Source: Gonium pectorale
Taxonomy: Eukaryota; Chlorophyta; Chlorophyceae; Chlamydomonadales; Volvocaceae
Reading direction: 5' to 3'
Assembly: GCA_001584585.1 (NCBI GenBank)
Contig: LSYV01000016.1
Coordinates: 1,876,325-1,893,407, forward strand
Length of the DNA stretch: 17,083 bases
Shown here: piece after piece, positions 1 to 10,320 of the stretch
How positions within the stretch are numbered: position 1 is the first letter of the stretch
Layout: the number at the start of each line of letters is the position of its first letter
The notes under the pieces: model-generated
Seen by the model: only the letters and a program-made list of their open reading frames with translations
Database searches by the model: none
What the model was told of the DNA's origin: nothing
Position numbers and translations under genes: made by a program

Positions 1-348
1 GAGGTGAACCGACCCAAGGGGCGAGCCCGGGCTGAGCGAACGTGCAAGGCCTGCGGTGACGCCGCGGCCGTAGAGGATGAACTACATGTGTTCTGCGAAT
101 GCCCATGCTACGAGCAACTCCGAAATCAATTCGAGGCTGCTTTGGGCTTTAGGCATCGTAACATGAATTCTATTATGAAGGAGGCCCCGCCAGCTGCTGT
201 GGGAGCCTACCTACAGGCTGTCTGGGATACTAGGCACGCCATAGTTCGGCGTCAGGCGCTGAAGCGGGGTAGTGACGAGGACCATAACCCGCTCCCCCAC
301 CCCAATATTCGCAATTCGTCCATGGCCCCGGCTTTGACGGACGTGTAA
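1..348 (+). CDS. 3' end of a non-LTR (LINE-type) retrotransposon ORF, 5' partial
   Basis: The reading frame is open from base 1 to a TAA at 346-348, so this is the C-terminal 115 codons of a larger protein. Near the start it has a Cys-x2-Cys, then an acidic 'EDELH' stretch, then 'ECPCYEQLR'. This C-x2-C...H...C layout followed by 'ECP-Y--LR' is typical of the C-terminal region downstream of reverse transcriptase in L1/RTE-like LINE proteins. No reverse-transcriptase or endonuclease motif lies in the window, so the clade cannot be fixed. The rest of the element would lie to the left. A short tandem tail follows directly, and the whole piece sits antisense in an intron of the RlmN-like gene. 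The family call is recognition from motif pattern; whether the element is complete or a 5'-truncated copy is unknown. Confidence 0.65.
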   Translation, partial: EVNRPKGRARAERTCKACGDAAAVEDELHVFCECPCYEQLRNQFEAALGFRHRNMNSIMKEAPPAAVGAYLQAVWDTRHAIVRRQALKRGSDEDHNPLPHPNIRNSSMAPALTDV

Positions 349-364
349 CCTGTAACGTGTAACC
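344..364 (+). repeat. Heptamer tandem tail at the LINE 3' end
   Basis: Three consecutive heptamers, TGTAACC, TGTAACG and TGTAACC, run from 344 to 364. The first contains the stop codon of the retrotransposon ORF. Short tandem repeats in place of poly(A) are a known 3' end type for several LINE clades, so this probably marks the 3' terminus of the element. Each unit also contains TGTAA, the green-algal poly(A) signal. Confidence 0.6.
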
Positions 365-424
365 CACAGCGGCCGTCAGCTCCCACCTCCCGTCCACCCC
401 CACCGTCTTCGCGCCGCGGCTCAC

Positions 425-1920
425 CCGAACCGTGCCAGGAAGGTGGCGCTGAAGCCGCCAACCGCCGGCTCAGCCGCGTCCTCCAGGTGCCGCAGCCCCC
501 CGCCGTACATTGGCTCGTCGCTTTCCGTACCGCCGCAACCACCACCTGGTGGCAAGCCGGCGCCGGCGCCGGCCTCCCCGCCCGCTCCCCCGCGCCGATA
601 GACCCATCGCCACACTTGGTCGGCGCGGCTCGCCCGCTCCCCTGCAGTGTACGGCGTGCGTGAGTCTTTGCGTACGGCATGTGTGTGCGTTGTACGTGCA
701 AAGGACATGCTCCAAACCACAGCTAGCGGAAAGCAGCAAGCAAGCAACCCGCAACCCACAGCCGGCAGCCCATCGTGCACTGTGTGTACTATATTTGTGA
801 TCACAAGGATCCATGCATTAGAGTGCACCGAAGGCAGGTGAGCATCGTGCAATGTGTTACGTGTTCGTGCGTTGTGTGCGCTTGTGGGCGTACGGCGGCG
901 TGCGGTGGGGGAAAGTGTCCTGAAACAGGCGGACCGCTAGGAGCCCCATTCGGCGGCGGTCCAGGGTGCTGCCATCCCGACAAGCACCGCAGGCATGCAC
1001 TGCGCCGCCCGCACTGCGACACATGCAGTCGCTGCCAGTCGGCTGTGTCATGACTCGTGACAGCGCAAGCCGCGTGCCCCAAGCATCGCTGTACGCAGCC
1101 GGATGCGTTCCGGATTGCGTTGCGGATGCGTTCCGGATGCGGGGGCTGCCCCCGACGCTCTGTGGCCGCAGCTGTGTGGCCGTAGTCGCCGGACAGGACA
1201 GCCGGAGAACCAGTAACGGGCGTTCGCCCACGTGTGCGGTTATTACGAGCCCGGGCCTGGGCACATCTCACCTCGCTCCTCAAACCAGCGCTGCAGCTCC
1301 GGCAGCATCAGGCTCTTGACCACGAGCCTGCCGTGCTTGTCGTACACGTTGGGCCTGAGCGTGCCGCACATTCAGGGTTGGAGAGTTGAGCGCAGATGTG
1401 TTGCAATCGGAGGAGGTGAGTGGGCGTGGCGAAATCGGAGGAGGGTGGGGCGTAGGTGTGGGGGAAGGGGGGAAGGGCGCGGCACGCCGGAGGCGAGCGC
1501 ACGGGAGAGCGGCAAGGCGTCGGGCGGGGGGAGAGTGCAAGAGGGAGAAAGCGGTGGTCGAGGGGGCTGCGGGATTGCTCGTGGTGCGTGCGACCGTGCG
1601 GAATCGTGTAACGACCCAGTCATGTCATGGTTGCCGTAGGCAAACGAATCCTCAACAGCTCCATCCCAAGACCCAAAGACGTCAAAACGCCCGAATTACC
1701 CGAGCGAAGTCGCATCGTGGGGGGCAGCCGGCAGCGGCGATGCGAGTGGTGCCAGTGCAAGCGGCGCCGTGCTCCTCGCTCGCCATCGGTCACAATCCGT
1801 TGATTGGCGCTGGCAAGAGCTCCGTCTTACATTGTAGCGTGCAATTGGACGAGGCCAGGTCAGGTCGCCATGCGCGGCTTGCTGTGTTACCGTGGGTTGC
1901 CCACGCAATACGAATTGCAT
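425..1920 (-). CDS. RlmN-type radical-SAM RNA methyltransferase, N-terminal exons (3' partial)
   Basis: I assemble three exons on the minus strand: 1920-1700, 1354-1272 and 641-425. The junctions match in phase (2, then 1), with donors GTAATT, GTGAGA and GTGAGC. Exon 1 starts at the first ATG of its frame and encodes about 73 residues rich in Arg, Ser, Ala and Pro with few acidic residues, like an organellar transit peptide. Exons 2-3 join to give 'LPELQRWFEERG' followed by 'ERASRADQVWRWVY'. This aligns well with the N-terminal accessory domain of bacterial RlmN (E. coli '[23 protein letters not shown]'-like region). RlmN methylates C2 of adenosine in 23S rRNA and some tRNAs. The radical-SAM CxxxCxxC domain is not in the window; exon 3 ends in phase 2 at a GTGAGC donor and the gene runs off the left edge. 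A Gly-rich insertion follows the WRWVY motif. The family call is fairly firm, exon 1 less so. Confidence 0.7.
1101..1141. repeat. Short tandem repeat in RlmN-like intron 2
   Basis: Imperfect 11-12 base units of the form GGATGCGTTCC repeat about 3.6 times. The array lies in the intron between exons 1354-1272 and 641-425, and has no evident function. Confidence 0.6.
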
Positions 1921-3804
1921 CGTCTCGCTCAGTATATTTGTGGAATGCAATCAATCGTAAGGTGCAATCAGTCGCCTGACCTTGCGGCCCTGAATGGTCG
2001 GCTCGGTTATCTTCATGAAACTACATGTTAATGTCATATTAGCGTACACGGCTATGTTACTTTTGCACCGACCGTTTGACGACCGACCGACCCATGGTAC
2101 AGGCGTGCACGGCAGGGTTCGGGTGCGTCTGCTCATTTGCCTGGCTCGCTTGCCTTTTTCTGTACCGCCCGCCCACCCTGCTGGAAACATCGCGCCTTCG
2201 GGTGTGTATGACTGTAGAGGTGTGGCGTGGCTCCCCAGTTGCAGTGTGGGCGCAGGTCAGCATGGCTCACACACTTTTCCCAAGCTGACAGGGGTCCAAA
2301 ACCACCAGTGATGTATATGCGCCTGCATTCATGAGGGTTACCGAGCAAGCTGTTTCGGCCTACCTGGCCTACCCTGTTACCCTTTCGGCTTCTGTCACGA
2401 TTTGGCGTTGACATGTAGTGAAGGGGTGGAGGCGTGCGCACGCGAGCTCAGTTTAGACACGATGGGGTACGACACGCCACGCACGACCTCTCCATCGTTA
2501 TTTATTACTCAATACTGGGCCGAGCCAGCCAATGCTCTTGTCGAGCTGTGTCTGAACCTCACTGTGAGGCCTGGCGAACAATGTCAATATGCTAACAATC
2601 ATAGGTGCAGTAAAAGAGCAAAACACCCTGGGCAACACCTACGCCCTTGCCATCCGCGTCGTTCACAAGCGCCTGTGTCGTAGCTGTATGCAGCAGAGGG
2701 CGTACCCATGCGCTATGGAACCAAGTCCTTGCCTCCACAAAACCGTGGCAAGCAACAGGCAGGCTGCGCACCCAACACATGCCGACGGTGTCTGTCGCAA
2801 CAGCATCTCCGGTAAACCATCGCCTTGTACGACCCGAATGGCACCGACACCAAAAAAAATATGCCGGTAATGCAAGTGTCAACATGGGAAGACAAAAATG
2901 GTTGACTCAGGGCTCATCGTCTTGGGGAAAGCGTACAACGGGGCATCGCCCGTACACTGCCGTACATACATAGGTGGAGGCCGGCCTGGACAAAGCGCCA
3001 GCCCGCACCCACAGAGTCACTCGGCTGCAGCTGTTGGAACGGAATCAATCCTTCAATGCAGAACAGGTAGAATGCCGCCGCCATGCATGTCTTTTGACGG
3101 GAAGCGACAAGGGCTGAATGGGTGGCCTGGCTCCGGCGATTTGTGGCACACCACGTTCGTGTGAAAAGATGTCCGCGTGCCGCGGCTCAAGTCTCTCCTC
3201 TTACGCCCTGAAAAGCTGAAACAGCTCAATCCGAGCAATAACAATCATAGAAAGTATGCGGTCCCTCTGGCGCCAGGCTGTTGAACCTCATTCGATAGCA
3301 GACAGCCACCCGCAGGGCCCGTCTCGGAACCATGCACGACAGCACGAGGCATCCGGGTGGCTTACACCCAACAATGCCATCCGCTTCCCCCTGGCCTTTG
3401 TGCAGGGTACCACACCCAACCAGACGGTCGCACCCACAGCAGCCGCGAGCGAGCCCGAGGTATGCACCTTTCCAGACCCAGCCCAAGGGCCAAACGCGCA
3501 TCTGCCGTCCAACAGTTGGTCGCGTTCGGCACAGCCCACCACCCTCTCTCCCCGCCGAGGCCCAGGGCCAAGCTCCAGAGTTCCAGAGCTCCCTAGGCCG
3601 AGCCAAACGGCCGTGCGTGACAAGTGTCCGGTGGGCCGAGGCTGGCACGTGATACGGGACAGTCAGTACGGCGGTACGGCGATACAGCGGGAAGGCGTCG
3701 GGGCCGATCCATTCACCTCGACACCAGATCTACGAATCTGTCACTTCCAAGGACGGATGCACACCGCATCATTACAGCATCATAAGAAGTGCGCGATGCG
3801 GTTA
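1921..3804. other. Spacer between the RlmN-like start and paralogue 1
   Basis: About 1.9 kb of mixed-composition DNA. It must hold the RlmN-like 5' UTR and promoter and the 3' UTR of paralogue 1. The open frames on both strands lack family motifs, overlap each other and look like chance frames. A TATA-like AATATACT on the minus strand (1938-1931) lies only about 11 bases before the RlmN-like ATG, too close to be a normal TATA box. No tRNA or repeat array was seen. Confidence 0.5.
3362..3366 (-). terminator. Candidate poly(A) signal of paralogue 1
   Basis: TGTAA on the minus strand, about 440 bases after the paralogue 1 stop, would give a 3' UTR of ordinary length for a volvocine gene. A second TGTAA lies at 3776-3772, only 29 bases after the stop; which is used cannot be told from sequence. 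Confidence 0.35.
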
Positions 3805-5285
3805 CTAAATCCGCATGCTCTCGCGCACGCGGTACTGCGGCCCCTCGACCGCGATGGCCGCCTCCTTGACGGACAGGGCGATGGGCGCATCCATAATCTT
3901 GGTGCGCTGGAATGGTCCGGGGCGCAGCAGGTTGGCCGACACCTGCGGGCATGCGCAGGGGCGCAGGATCAGGACGGTGCTCGCATCGTCGCATGTGCGT
4001 GGGAGCCAGGCATGACAGGTGGCTGGAGCGGGGGCGCGGATAGATGCAAAGGAACACAGAGTGGACCAACCGGTTACAGGTAGGTGTGGATTGCGGAGCG
4101 AGGTGGAGAGACAGGAAAACGAGGATGGCCGTCCGCAAATGGGCCGTATGGTTGTGACACGTGACGGGTGCAGACCAGGAATCTGAGAAAGGTCGCCGAG
4201 GCTTGCATGCCTTTTTGGTGAGACCACACTGGAGCGGCAGCGGCCCGCAATGCTGCCCGAGCTGGGCGCCTCAAGACCGCCAATGCCGCGCTAAACGTCG
4301 GTTAGGCGACCCGACCGAAGCGCGCGACTCTCACCTTGGCGGCGTCGCCGGTCAGCGGCACCACGAGAGTGCTGCCCTTGCACGCGACGTGCATGACCTT
4401 GGAGCGGGGGCGGGAGGCCGCGGAGGCGTTGGAGGAGCGGCGGCTGAAGGGGCCCCCGCCGCCGAGGGAGGCGCGCTCCAGCATGTCGGCGAGGCCGGCG
4501 GCTGGCGAGGGCGCGGAGGAGCTGAGCAGGTCCTCGCAGGCGAAGCTGGAGGGGGCAGAGCTGCCGAGCAGACCGCCATGGGAGATGGGCGAGGCCGAGG
4601 CCGAGTGGTGCATGGCGTGGCTCTTGGATGGGAAGGCCGCGAGTGCAAAGGTGAGGGCGATGCCGCCCAGGAGGGCGCGGTAGAGGACGGGAGGGAGGAG
4701 GAGCAGCAGCGGGGATGATGATTGCGAGGGCGAACCGTCGTTGTCGCCGTTGCCGCCAGTGTACTTGTAATTGTTGATGTTATTGCCGTTTCCTCCGCCG
4801 GAGCCAAAAGAGTCAAGGGGGTTACAACCTACGGGCGGATGGTTCACGTGCGAAATGGGACCGTTTGTGCGAGGCACGCAGTGTGCGCAGTTATATGGAG
4901 GCTCTGTTATTATGAATGTAAAGCTAAATGGGCCTCTTGTGTTGCTGGCCCGCTTTGATGCACCGCCCTGGGGCTAAGTAATGGCCTGTTGGCCTGCGCT
5001 CGACTGGCCCCACCGATACCTGACAGCAACGCAACCATCCCACGCGCGCGACTCACCAGAGTTCCGCCAGTCACAACAACCGCTTCCCAGCATGCCCACG
5101 TTGTTGGCAAGCGCAGCAGGGCGCGAGGCGCCCGCGTTAGTCAGGGGGTTGCGCCGCGCGCTCGCGGCGAGAAACATCGCGTCAGTGGGGCCGCGCCGGG
5201 GACAACATCGGGCCGGTGGCAGACAACAGAGCTGGGATACGTTGGCGGTGCCCGGACAGAGGCGCTGACAGGGCGCGACCGACAT
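3805..5285 (-). CDS. Paralogue 1 of a tandem family: predicted thylakoid-lumen-targeted small protein, function unknown
   Basis: Three minus-strand exons, 5285-5057, 4828-4335 and 3942-3805, give a 286-residue protein. The intron phases are 1 and 0, and the donors are GTGAGT and GTGAGA. The start is the first ATG of the frame. Exon 1 (residues 1-76) is Cys/Arg/Ala-rich and transit-peptide-like. Residues 85-108 form a Gly/Asn-rich linker. Residues 117-142 are hydrophobic and end in S-H-A at 146-148, a plausible lumenal cleavage site; the predicted mature part is about 138 residues. Residues 216-235 hold a block identical in all three paralogues (one Cys, at 226). The tail has 'DAPIALS' and 'QYRVRES'. 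I do not recognise the family. The exon 2 acceptor could also be 36 bases further in (first base 4792), which keeps the frame. Targeting is inference from layout; an inner-membrane or thylakoid-membrane anchor is the alternative. Confidence 0.7.
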
Positions 5286-7509
5286 AGCGCTGAGCCCGCT
5301 GAGCAAAACTGGGCGGAGTGGAAGGGAATGAGACACTGCGGCTGCGAGGAGAGGGTGGTCGTGTTGCGAGCGACGTGACCCAGAAGGAAGTAGCGCACAG
5401 ATCGGACGGCGGTTGGGCGAGGCCAGGCCAGCGGGCCAATTCCTCCCGCCTAAGCTGGATTCGAATGATTGACGCCTCGTTGAGTCCAATGCCTCGAGTG
5501 CTCATTGTCATTGCTTTGTGTAGCCGGCAACACCGTTGGCGCTCCCCCGTTCGTCAAGGCGCACTGCGGGCACTCGTCGGGGGCTTGAACGCCGTCAAAG
5601 CCCTGGTCAACGGAACAGGTTTGCGAGGCATACGTTGTGTAAAAGAGAGAATTACTTCAAACAAAAGGCCTAAATGCATTGCCACGTCCAACCTGGTCAG
5701 TGTATGGGGTGACAGTCCAGCGCGCAGGGTAGGTAGTTCCGACTGGGTCCTGCCCAGGCTGTGCACCTCTCTGCGGCGCAGGGCCCATTTTCGAACAGAG
5801 AGTGTCCTGGGTGGCCCATGGGTCACCGCGGGCCACCCTGCCCAGGCTAGGGCAGGCGCGCGGGGTTCTCAATGCGCGCTGACATATCAAATAAAGCGAC
5901 GTCAAGGTAAATACTGAAGAATTAGAAGCAGAGCTCAGAAACGGGCCAGTGCGTGCTGACCGATTGGGACATAGCTGCCTTCCCAGCTCGGCACCGTGCA
6001 TACAGATGGTGCCTAACCCAGCAGCAGCAGCGGCAGCAGCAGGCTACGGTGCAATCTTTACATGGGGGGGGGGGCAGATTTCAGGCATTTCATTTGCCAG
6101 GCCAAATGGCAGGAAAGGGAAGCATACTGGCGACATAAAACAGCAGACCGCTAGTTGATTCTCACACCGTGTCACACAAGCAAAGCAGGGACACGAATCG
6201 GTGTTGGTGTTCAGGTGCAGCGTGCGGCTGCCGGTTGCAAACGTAACATTGGAGCCGCTGCCAACATCCCACATAGCGGCCACAACTCTTAACCCAGCCT
6301 GGTGGACGGGTGAGTACCCACGTGCGTACCATGCGTCAGCCAATCCAGCCACACCCTATGCTGCCCATTCACTTACCGCCCCCACCCTTCCGCTTCTCTC
6401 CGCTTCCCTCGGCTTCCCTCCGCCCATTCTAAGGCCTCCCGTCTTGGCTTACTTCGCCTCTGCAAAGCGTTTCTTCCAGACCAGTGACACCAGGCGAACT
6501 ATCAAAGGCTCCTTCCCCACCACCAACAAACGCACATTGCGGCGAACGAACGCCCTCAAAACGAACCGTGAGTTCCCCTACACCTGGATGCCTTGAGAAC
6601 CTACGACTATGACAGCTACGACTACCGGTATTGTGCAAAGCCGCATACAGCCCTGAGCGCCAGCAGCCACGCCGCCGGGATAGCACAGCTCCCTACGTGG
6701 CGTATGCGTACACGACAAAACTTGCCAGCGCCTATGTACATCTTGGAGCAGCTGGCGAACTCGGGGGAGCGGACCGCGCTCGCGCCTAGAACAAGATTTC
6801 CTACGACACAGCATGGGGTACTAGCGTATCATACAAGAGGTAGCGTACAGGCAACTCCGCTCGCCAGAGCGTGTGCGTAAAGTACACGCGGGGTCCGCGG
6901 GGTTGTACCTCGCAAGGCGACCCATGCACCTCACGCACCAGCCGCCTGAATCCACCAACCGCCAGCTGCAGCTGACATCCTCCACGGTACACAGATACAC
7001 GACAACATTCAGAAAAAGAGAGAGAGAATCGGATCAAATTGCCGAGCATAGTTGCCAAGCGCTGAAGTACGAGTTAAGCATATTGCTGCGAGCTGACCCC
7101 ACAGGACACCCTTCCACGGCAACCTCGCGTACCCGCCCGAACTCGGGAATCCCCCATAATTTTCAGCCAATCAAAGCCTTTACCGCAACCAGGCAGCAGG
7201 CGTCCCAACGCGCCGTACTGCCCCGGCTGCAACAGGCAGCGACACGGGGCACCCACTCGTGTCGAAATCCTTCCACTGCACGAATGCGCTTCGGCCGCAG
7301 CCGAGGCCGAGGCCCTGCGCCTCACTCCAGCACATGTTCTCACGAGCGGAGCCCTGCGGCTGCGAGCAACGGCTGCTGCCGCCGGCGCCGCCTCGGCCTC
7401 GGCCCCAGGCCGCGCGCGCCCCCGTTGCAGGCTGCTGCCAGGACCGCCGCAGTCGTCACCGGCCGGTACCGCTGCCGGCCGCGCATCTCGTCCGCCCTCC
7501 TCTGCGCCA
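5286..7509. other. Spacer between paralogues 1 and 2
   Basis: About 2.2 kb with no gene I can support. It contains the 5' region of paralogue 1 and the 3' region of paralogue 2. Visible structure is limited to a CAG-type run (6021-6043), a run of 11 G (6064-6074) and a pyrimidine-rich CTTCCGCTTCTC-like stretch near 6389-6425. The composition is less GC-rich than the exons. Open frames here carry no recognisable motif. Confidence 0.5.
6021..6074. repeat. CAG-type run and 11-G homopolymer
   Basis: An interrupted (GCA)n run at 6021-6043 is followed closely by eleven consecutive G at 6064-6074. A minus-strand TGTAA sits between them at 6062-6058. These look like simple sequence in the spacer. 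Confidence 0.6.
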
Positions 7510-8973
7510 TCACTGCACGAACAGGCTGTCCCGCACCCTGTTCTGGCGGCTGGCCAGCATCCGCGCCTCGCTCTCGGACAGCTGGATGGGCGCCTCGACC
7601 ACCTTGGGGCGCTGCCACAGGTGGAGGGCGGTGCCGGCGGCCTGTCGTCGGGGTGGGACGGGGCGGGAGTTGAAGGGAAAGGACGGGGCGGGAGGAAGGA
7701 GCATCGTTGCGAGGAACGAACGCCCCAGTAAGAAGGCTTGGTGGATGGCTCGCGCCACGGACGCATGACAGCCCCGCCGTCCGTCCGCCTCCACGAGCTC
7801 GTCCCACTAGTCAGCTACGGTGCAGGATCCCTGCATCCTGCTGGATCAACGCAATTGAGGGGTGTACCCGGCGCTGAGCGACGGTGCCCACCCTGCCTCC
7901 CCCCCGTGCTACGCAGCCCCTGTATGCATCCAACCGGCGGTCCTATGCACCCTCGCCCTCGCCCGCGTCTGCAATCCCGTTCCTGTTCCCCGTTCTCGCG
8001 CACTGTTCCTGCCAGTTGGCATCCCTTCCCCCAAGTTAATTACCGCAACGCAACGCCCCCCCTAGTGACCCCCGAGCACAACCTGCTCGCGACGCGCTTG
8101 GGGCCGAACCCATCCGCCCAACCCAGAACCAACTTCGACGACGACATCTCAACATGGGTATAATCTCCATACTCGTCGACCGCAGCGTGCGAATTGCTCA
8201 CCTCGTTGGGCGCACCGGAGGCTGGAAGCGGCACCACGAGAGTGCTGCCCTTGCACGCCACGTGCATGACCTTGGAGCGGGGGCGGGATGGGGAAGAGGT
8301 CGCAGAGCCGCGGCGGCTCAGGGAGGACGAGGCACCGCCCCAGCTGCTGCGCTCCAGGGAGTTGGCGAGGCCGCTGAGGCTGCCGGTCCCGTGGTGGGAG
8401 GGGGCCGATGTGCTGAGCATGGACTCGGGGGGCGGGCTGCCGCGGGAGAAGATACCGGGCGTGGCGTGGCTCGGCGGAGGGGAAACGGCCATGACGACGG
8501 TCAGGAAGAGGCCTCCCAGCAGCGCGCGACACATGAGCGGCGTGAAGCGCGGCGCGGCGCCATCGCCAAAGTCGCCGCTGGACCCATGGCCGGCATCGCC
8601 ACCGCCACCGCCGCGACCCCAGCCGCTGGAACCGATGCCACCTGCAGCGTATAGCCGAGGATCATGTTACGGATTGAAGGCAAGGAGCGGAAGCAGCTCA
8701 AAAAAAGCTCCAACCCAGCTAAACAAACGCAACTGGCAACCCACCTGCGTTGCTTCCGCCGTTGCCCACAGCAAACATAGCGCTACAAGGCGGGCAAAGG
8801 CGTGACATCGCCCTGGCCCCCGCTGCCGCGAGACCGCTCCGAGGACCAACAAGGGTTTGCTGCGCTACGTGGGTTGTCGGTCGAAGCGGGACGGGACAGC
8901 CCGAGACGGGCCAACAGGATGGCCTGGTTATGCAGACCGGGGTAACGCATGAGCGACAACAAAGCACTGCCAT
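7510..8973 (-). CDS. Paralogue 2 of the tandem family: predicted thylakoid-lumen-targeted small protein, function unknown
   Basis: Exons 8973-8745, 8641-8202 and 7641-7510 on the minus strand encode 266 residues. Intron phases (1, 0) match the paralogues, and exon 1 is exactly 229 bases, as in paralogue 1. The donors are GTGGGT and GTGAGC; both acceptors are CAG. Exon 1 begins with a Cys-rich 'MAVLCCRSCV' stretch and is transit-like. Residues 77-104 are Gly-rich. Residues 112-130 are hydrophobic ('RALLGG' start) and end in S-H-A at 134-136. The mature part (about 130 residues) includes 'GLANSLER', matching 'GLADMLER' in paralogue 1. The invariant block is at residues 196-215 (Cys 206), and the tail holds 'EAPIQLS' and 'NRVRDS'. 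This copy is the most divergent at the C terminus. No standard TGTAA follows within 1.4 kb downstream. Function unknown. Confidence 0.7.
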
Positions 8974-10320
8974 GTTCCCTGTTTCCCTTTGGCTAAAATC
9001 TGGAGCGTGTCTGAAGCTTAAAGTGTATGATAGTGACCTGTGTGTTGACGAAGACCTCTGCACGGCTTCGCGAGACCCCGACGGTTGGTCGCTTCAACCC
9101 CACCTAGAGATAGCGTAGAATCACAAGAGCTAACTAGATTTGATACCATGATGTAGTACCATGATGTTCCATCTCGCACGAAGCGACAGCTACTGGGAGT
9201 AGGGAACCATGGTTCGTAGGGGATTTCCGGGTTGTCGCCACCAGCAAGCAAAGGATGAAGAAGATCACATCAAAGGCCAAACGCACCCGAGGGCGCGGCG
9301 TTCGGCTGGGATGGAAGGGCCCTGCCGTCCAGACCATCCATCCGTGTGCCGCCCGTCAGCAGACGGATGTGACAAAGGGCTGGTTACCGTCCGGCAAACG
9401 TAACAGGGGACGATCCTTTCAGGAGCTGCGATCTAGCGTATCCAGGTGGACAAAGTCGCCGGACGTGGCTGCCTGAATACTTAGGGCAATACCTGCCCCC
9501 AACTTTGGCGGCGCGACCGTGGGTGCAACCCTGATCCCTTCTTCATTACCCCACTTTGGCGACCGGACAGCAGGCGGTGTCAGCCCCGTTTCTAGTTCTC
9601 TTTTTTGTCAGCAGACCCTGGCAGACCCATGATCCTTGAGGTGAAACACCACAATCCCAATCCTTACATTGAATTCAAGAAAGACCCCCGGGGAAGGTCT
9701 TGGGGATTCGCCCCAACTGAACTGGCTCGAGATATTAAGTACGAGCCAACTTCACGGGCTGACATACAGCCGATTGGCCGCTTCGTTACAAGGGGCGCAG
9801 CATATGTTCGGCTCCCCGCAGAGACATGGTAACACGAAACGCACAAAACCATCATTATCCAGCACCACGATGAGCAGAGCACAAACTGGTGTACCGCGGC
9901 TGCCGTGTCTGCCAATGCATACAGGACAGTGACTTGTGATGCAGAGCAAGCCACCGAGCGTCTCACATGATCACATAAGATACATGCAGCAACTGGGAGA
10001 AACAAGTATGAAATGCCGTTCTATTGTCTCTTGACGTCTCCAGGGCCATACAGGATAATCAGCGTACTCGTTGGTGTACGAGCACAGAGCTCATGGCTCG
10101 CAGCCTCGCACCCACAATCCAAAATCAAGAATCTCAATCTCAATCAAGCCGCCTCTACACGACAACCGACCGCGCCAACGCAGCGGGCGTCGGCGAATTC
10201 TGGTGTTCATCTTCTCTCTCGCAGGCTGAGCCCGCAGCCAACGCGTTCATACCGCCGTACTGGTCCCAGGGCAGCACAACAGGTACGGAAAAGGGGTACT
10301 TCAGCCGTACAATATGCTTT
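8974..10320. other. Spacer between paralogues 2 and 3
   Basis: About 1.35 kb of relatively AT-richer DNA holding the paralogue 2 promoter side and the paralogue 3 3' UTR. An 11-base direct repeat, TACCATGATGT, occurs at 9144-9154 and 9157-9167. A plus-strand open frame around 9629-9832 has no recognisable motif and lies antisense to the expected paralogue 3 3' UTR. I see no transposon ends. Confidence 0.5.
9786..9790 (-). terminator. Probable poly(A) signal of paralogue 3
   Basis: This is the first minus-strand TGTAA after the paralogue 3 stop, about 530 bases downstream. Another lies about 120 bases further on. TGTAA about 10-15 bases before the cleavage site is the usual volvocine signal. 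Confidence 0.45.

Larger units (their letters stand above)
1..364 (+). mobile_element. 3' fragment of a non-LTR retrotransposon inserted in an intron
   Basis: This combines the C-terminal ORF remnant with its tandem tail. The right end is inferred from the end of the heptamer array; bases 365-424 look like host intron up to the splice donor at 424-419 on the minus strand. The left end, any target-site duplication and the true length lie outside the window. Confidence 0.55.

Noticed and set aside
857..1264. Minus-strand open frames between RlmN-like exons 2 and 3
   Set aside because: They do not continue the RlmN alignment, which resumes precisely at 641; this is intron with a tandem repeat.
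1951..2190. Minus-strand open frame ending KITEPTIQGRKVRRLIAPYD
   Set aside because: I considered a last exon or an upstream RlmN exon. It ends in a stop before the RlmN-like ATG, its acceptor is weak and no family fits.
3256..4083. A 275-codon plus-strand open frame
   Set aside because: It overlaps exon 3 of paralogue 1 on the other strand and shows no family motif.
5457..5475. GGATTCGAAT sequence resembling a tRNA T-loop
   Set aside because: No matching acceptor stem, D-arm or anticodon arm surrounds it.
6201..6596. A 131-codon plus-strand open frame
   Set aside because: No recognisable motif, Pro/Thr-rich drift and a pyrimidine repeat inside; it looks like a chance frame in a spacer.
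9605..9832. A small plus-strand open frame with balanced composition
   Set aside because: It looks slightly protein-like, but no motif or splice context supports it and it lies antisense to the expected paralogue 3 3' UTR.
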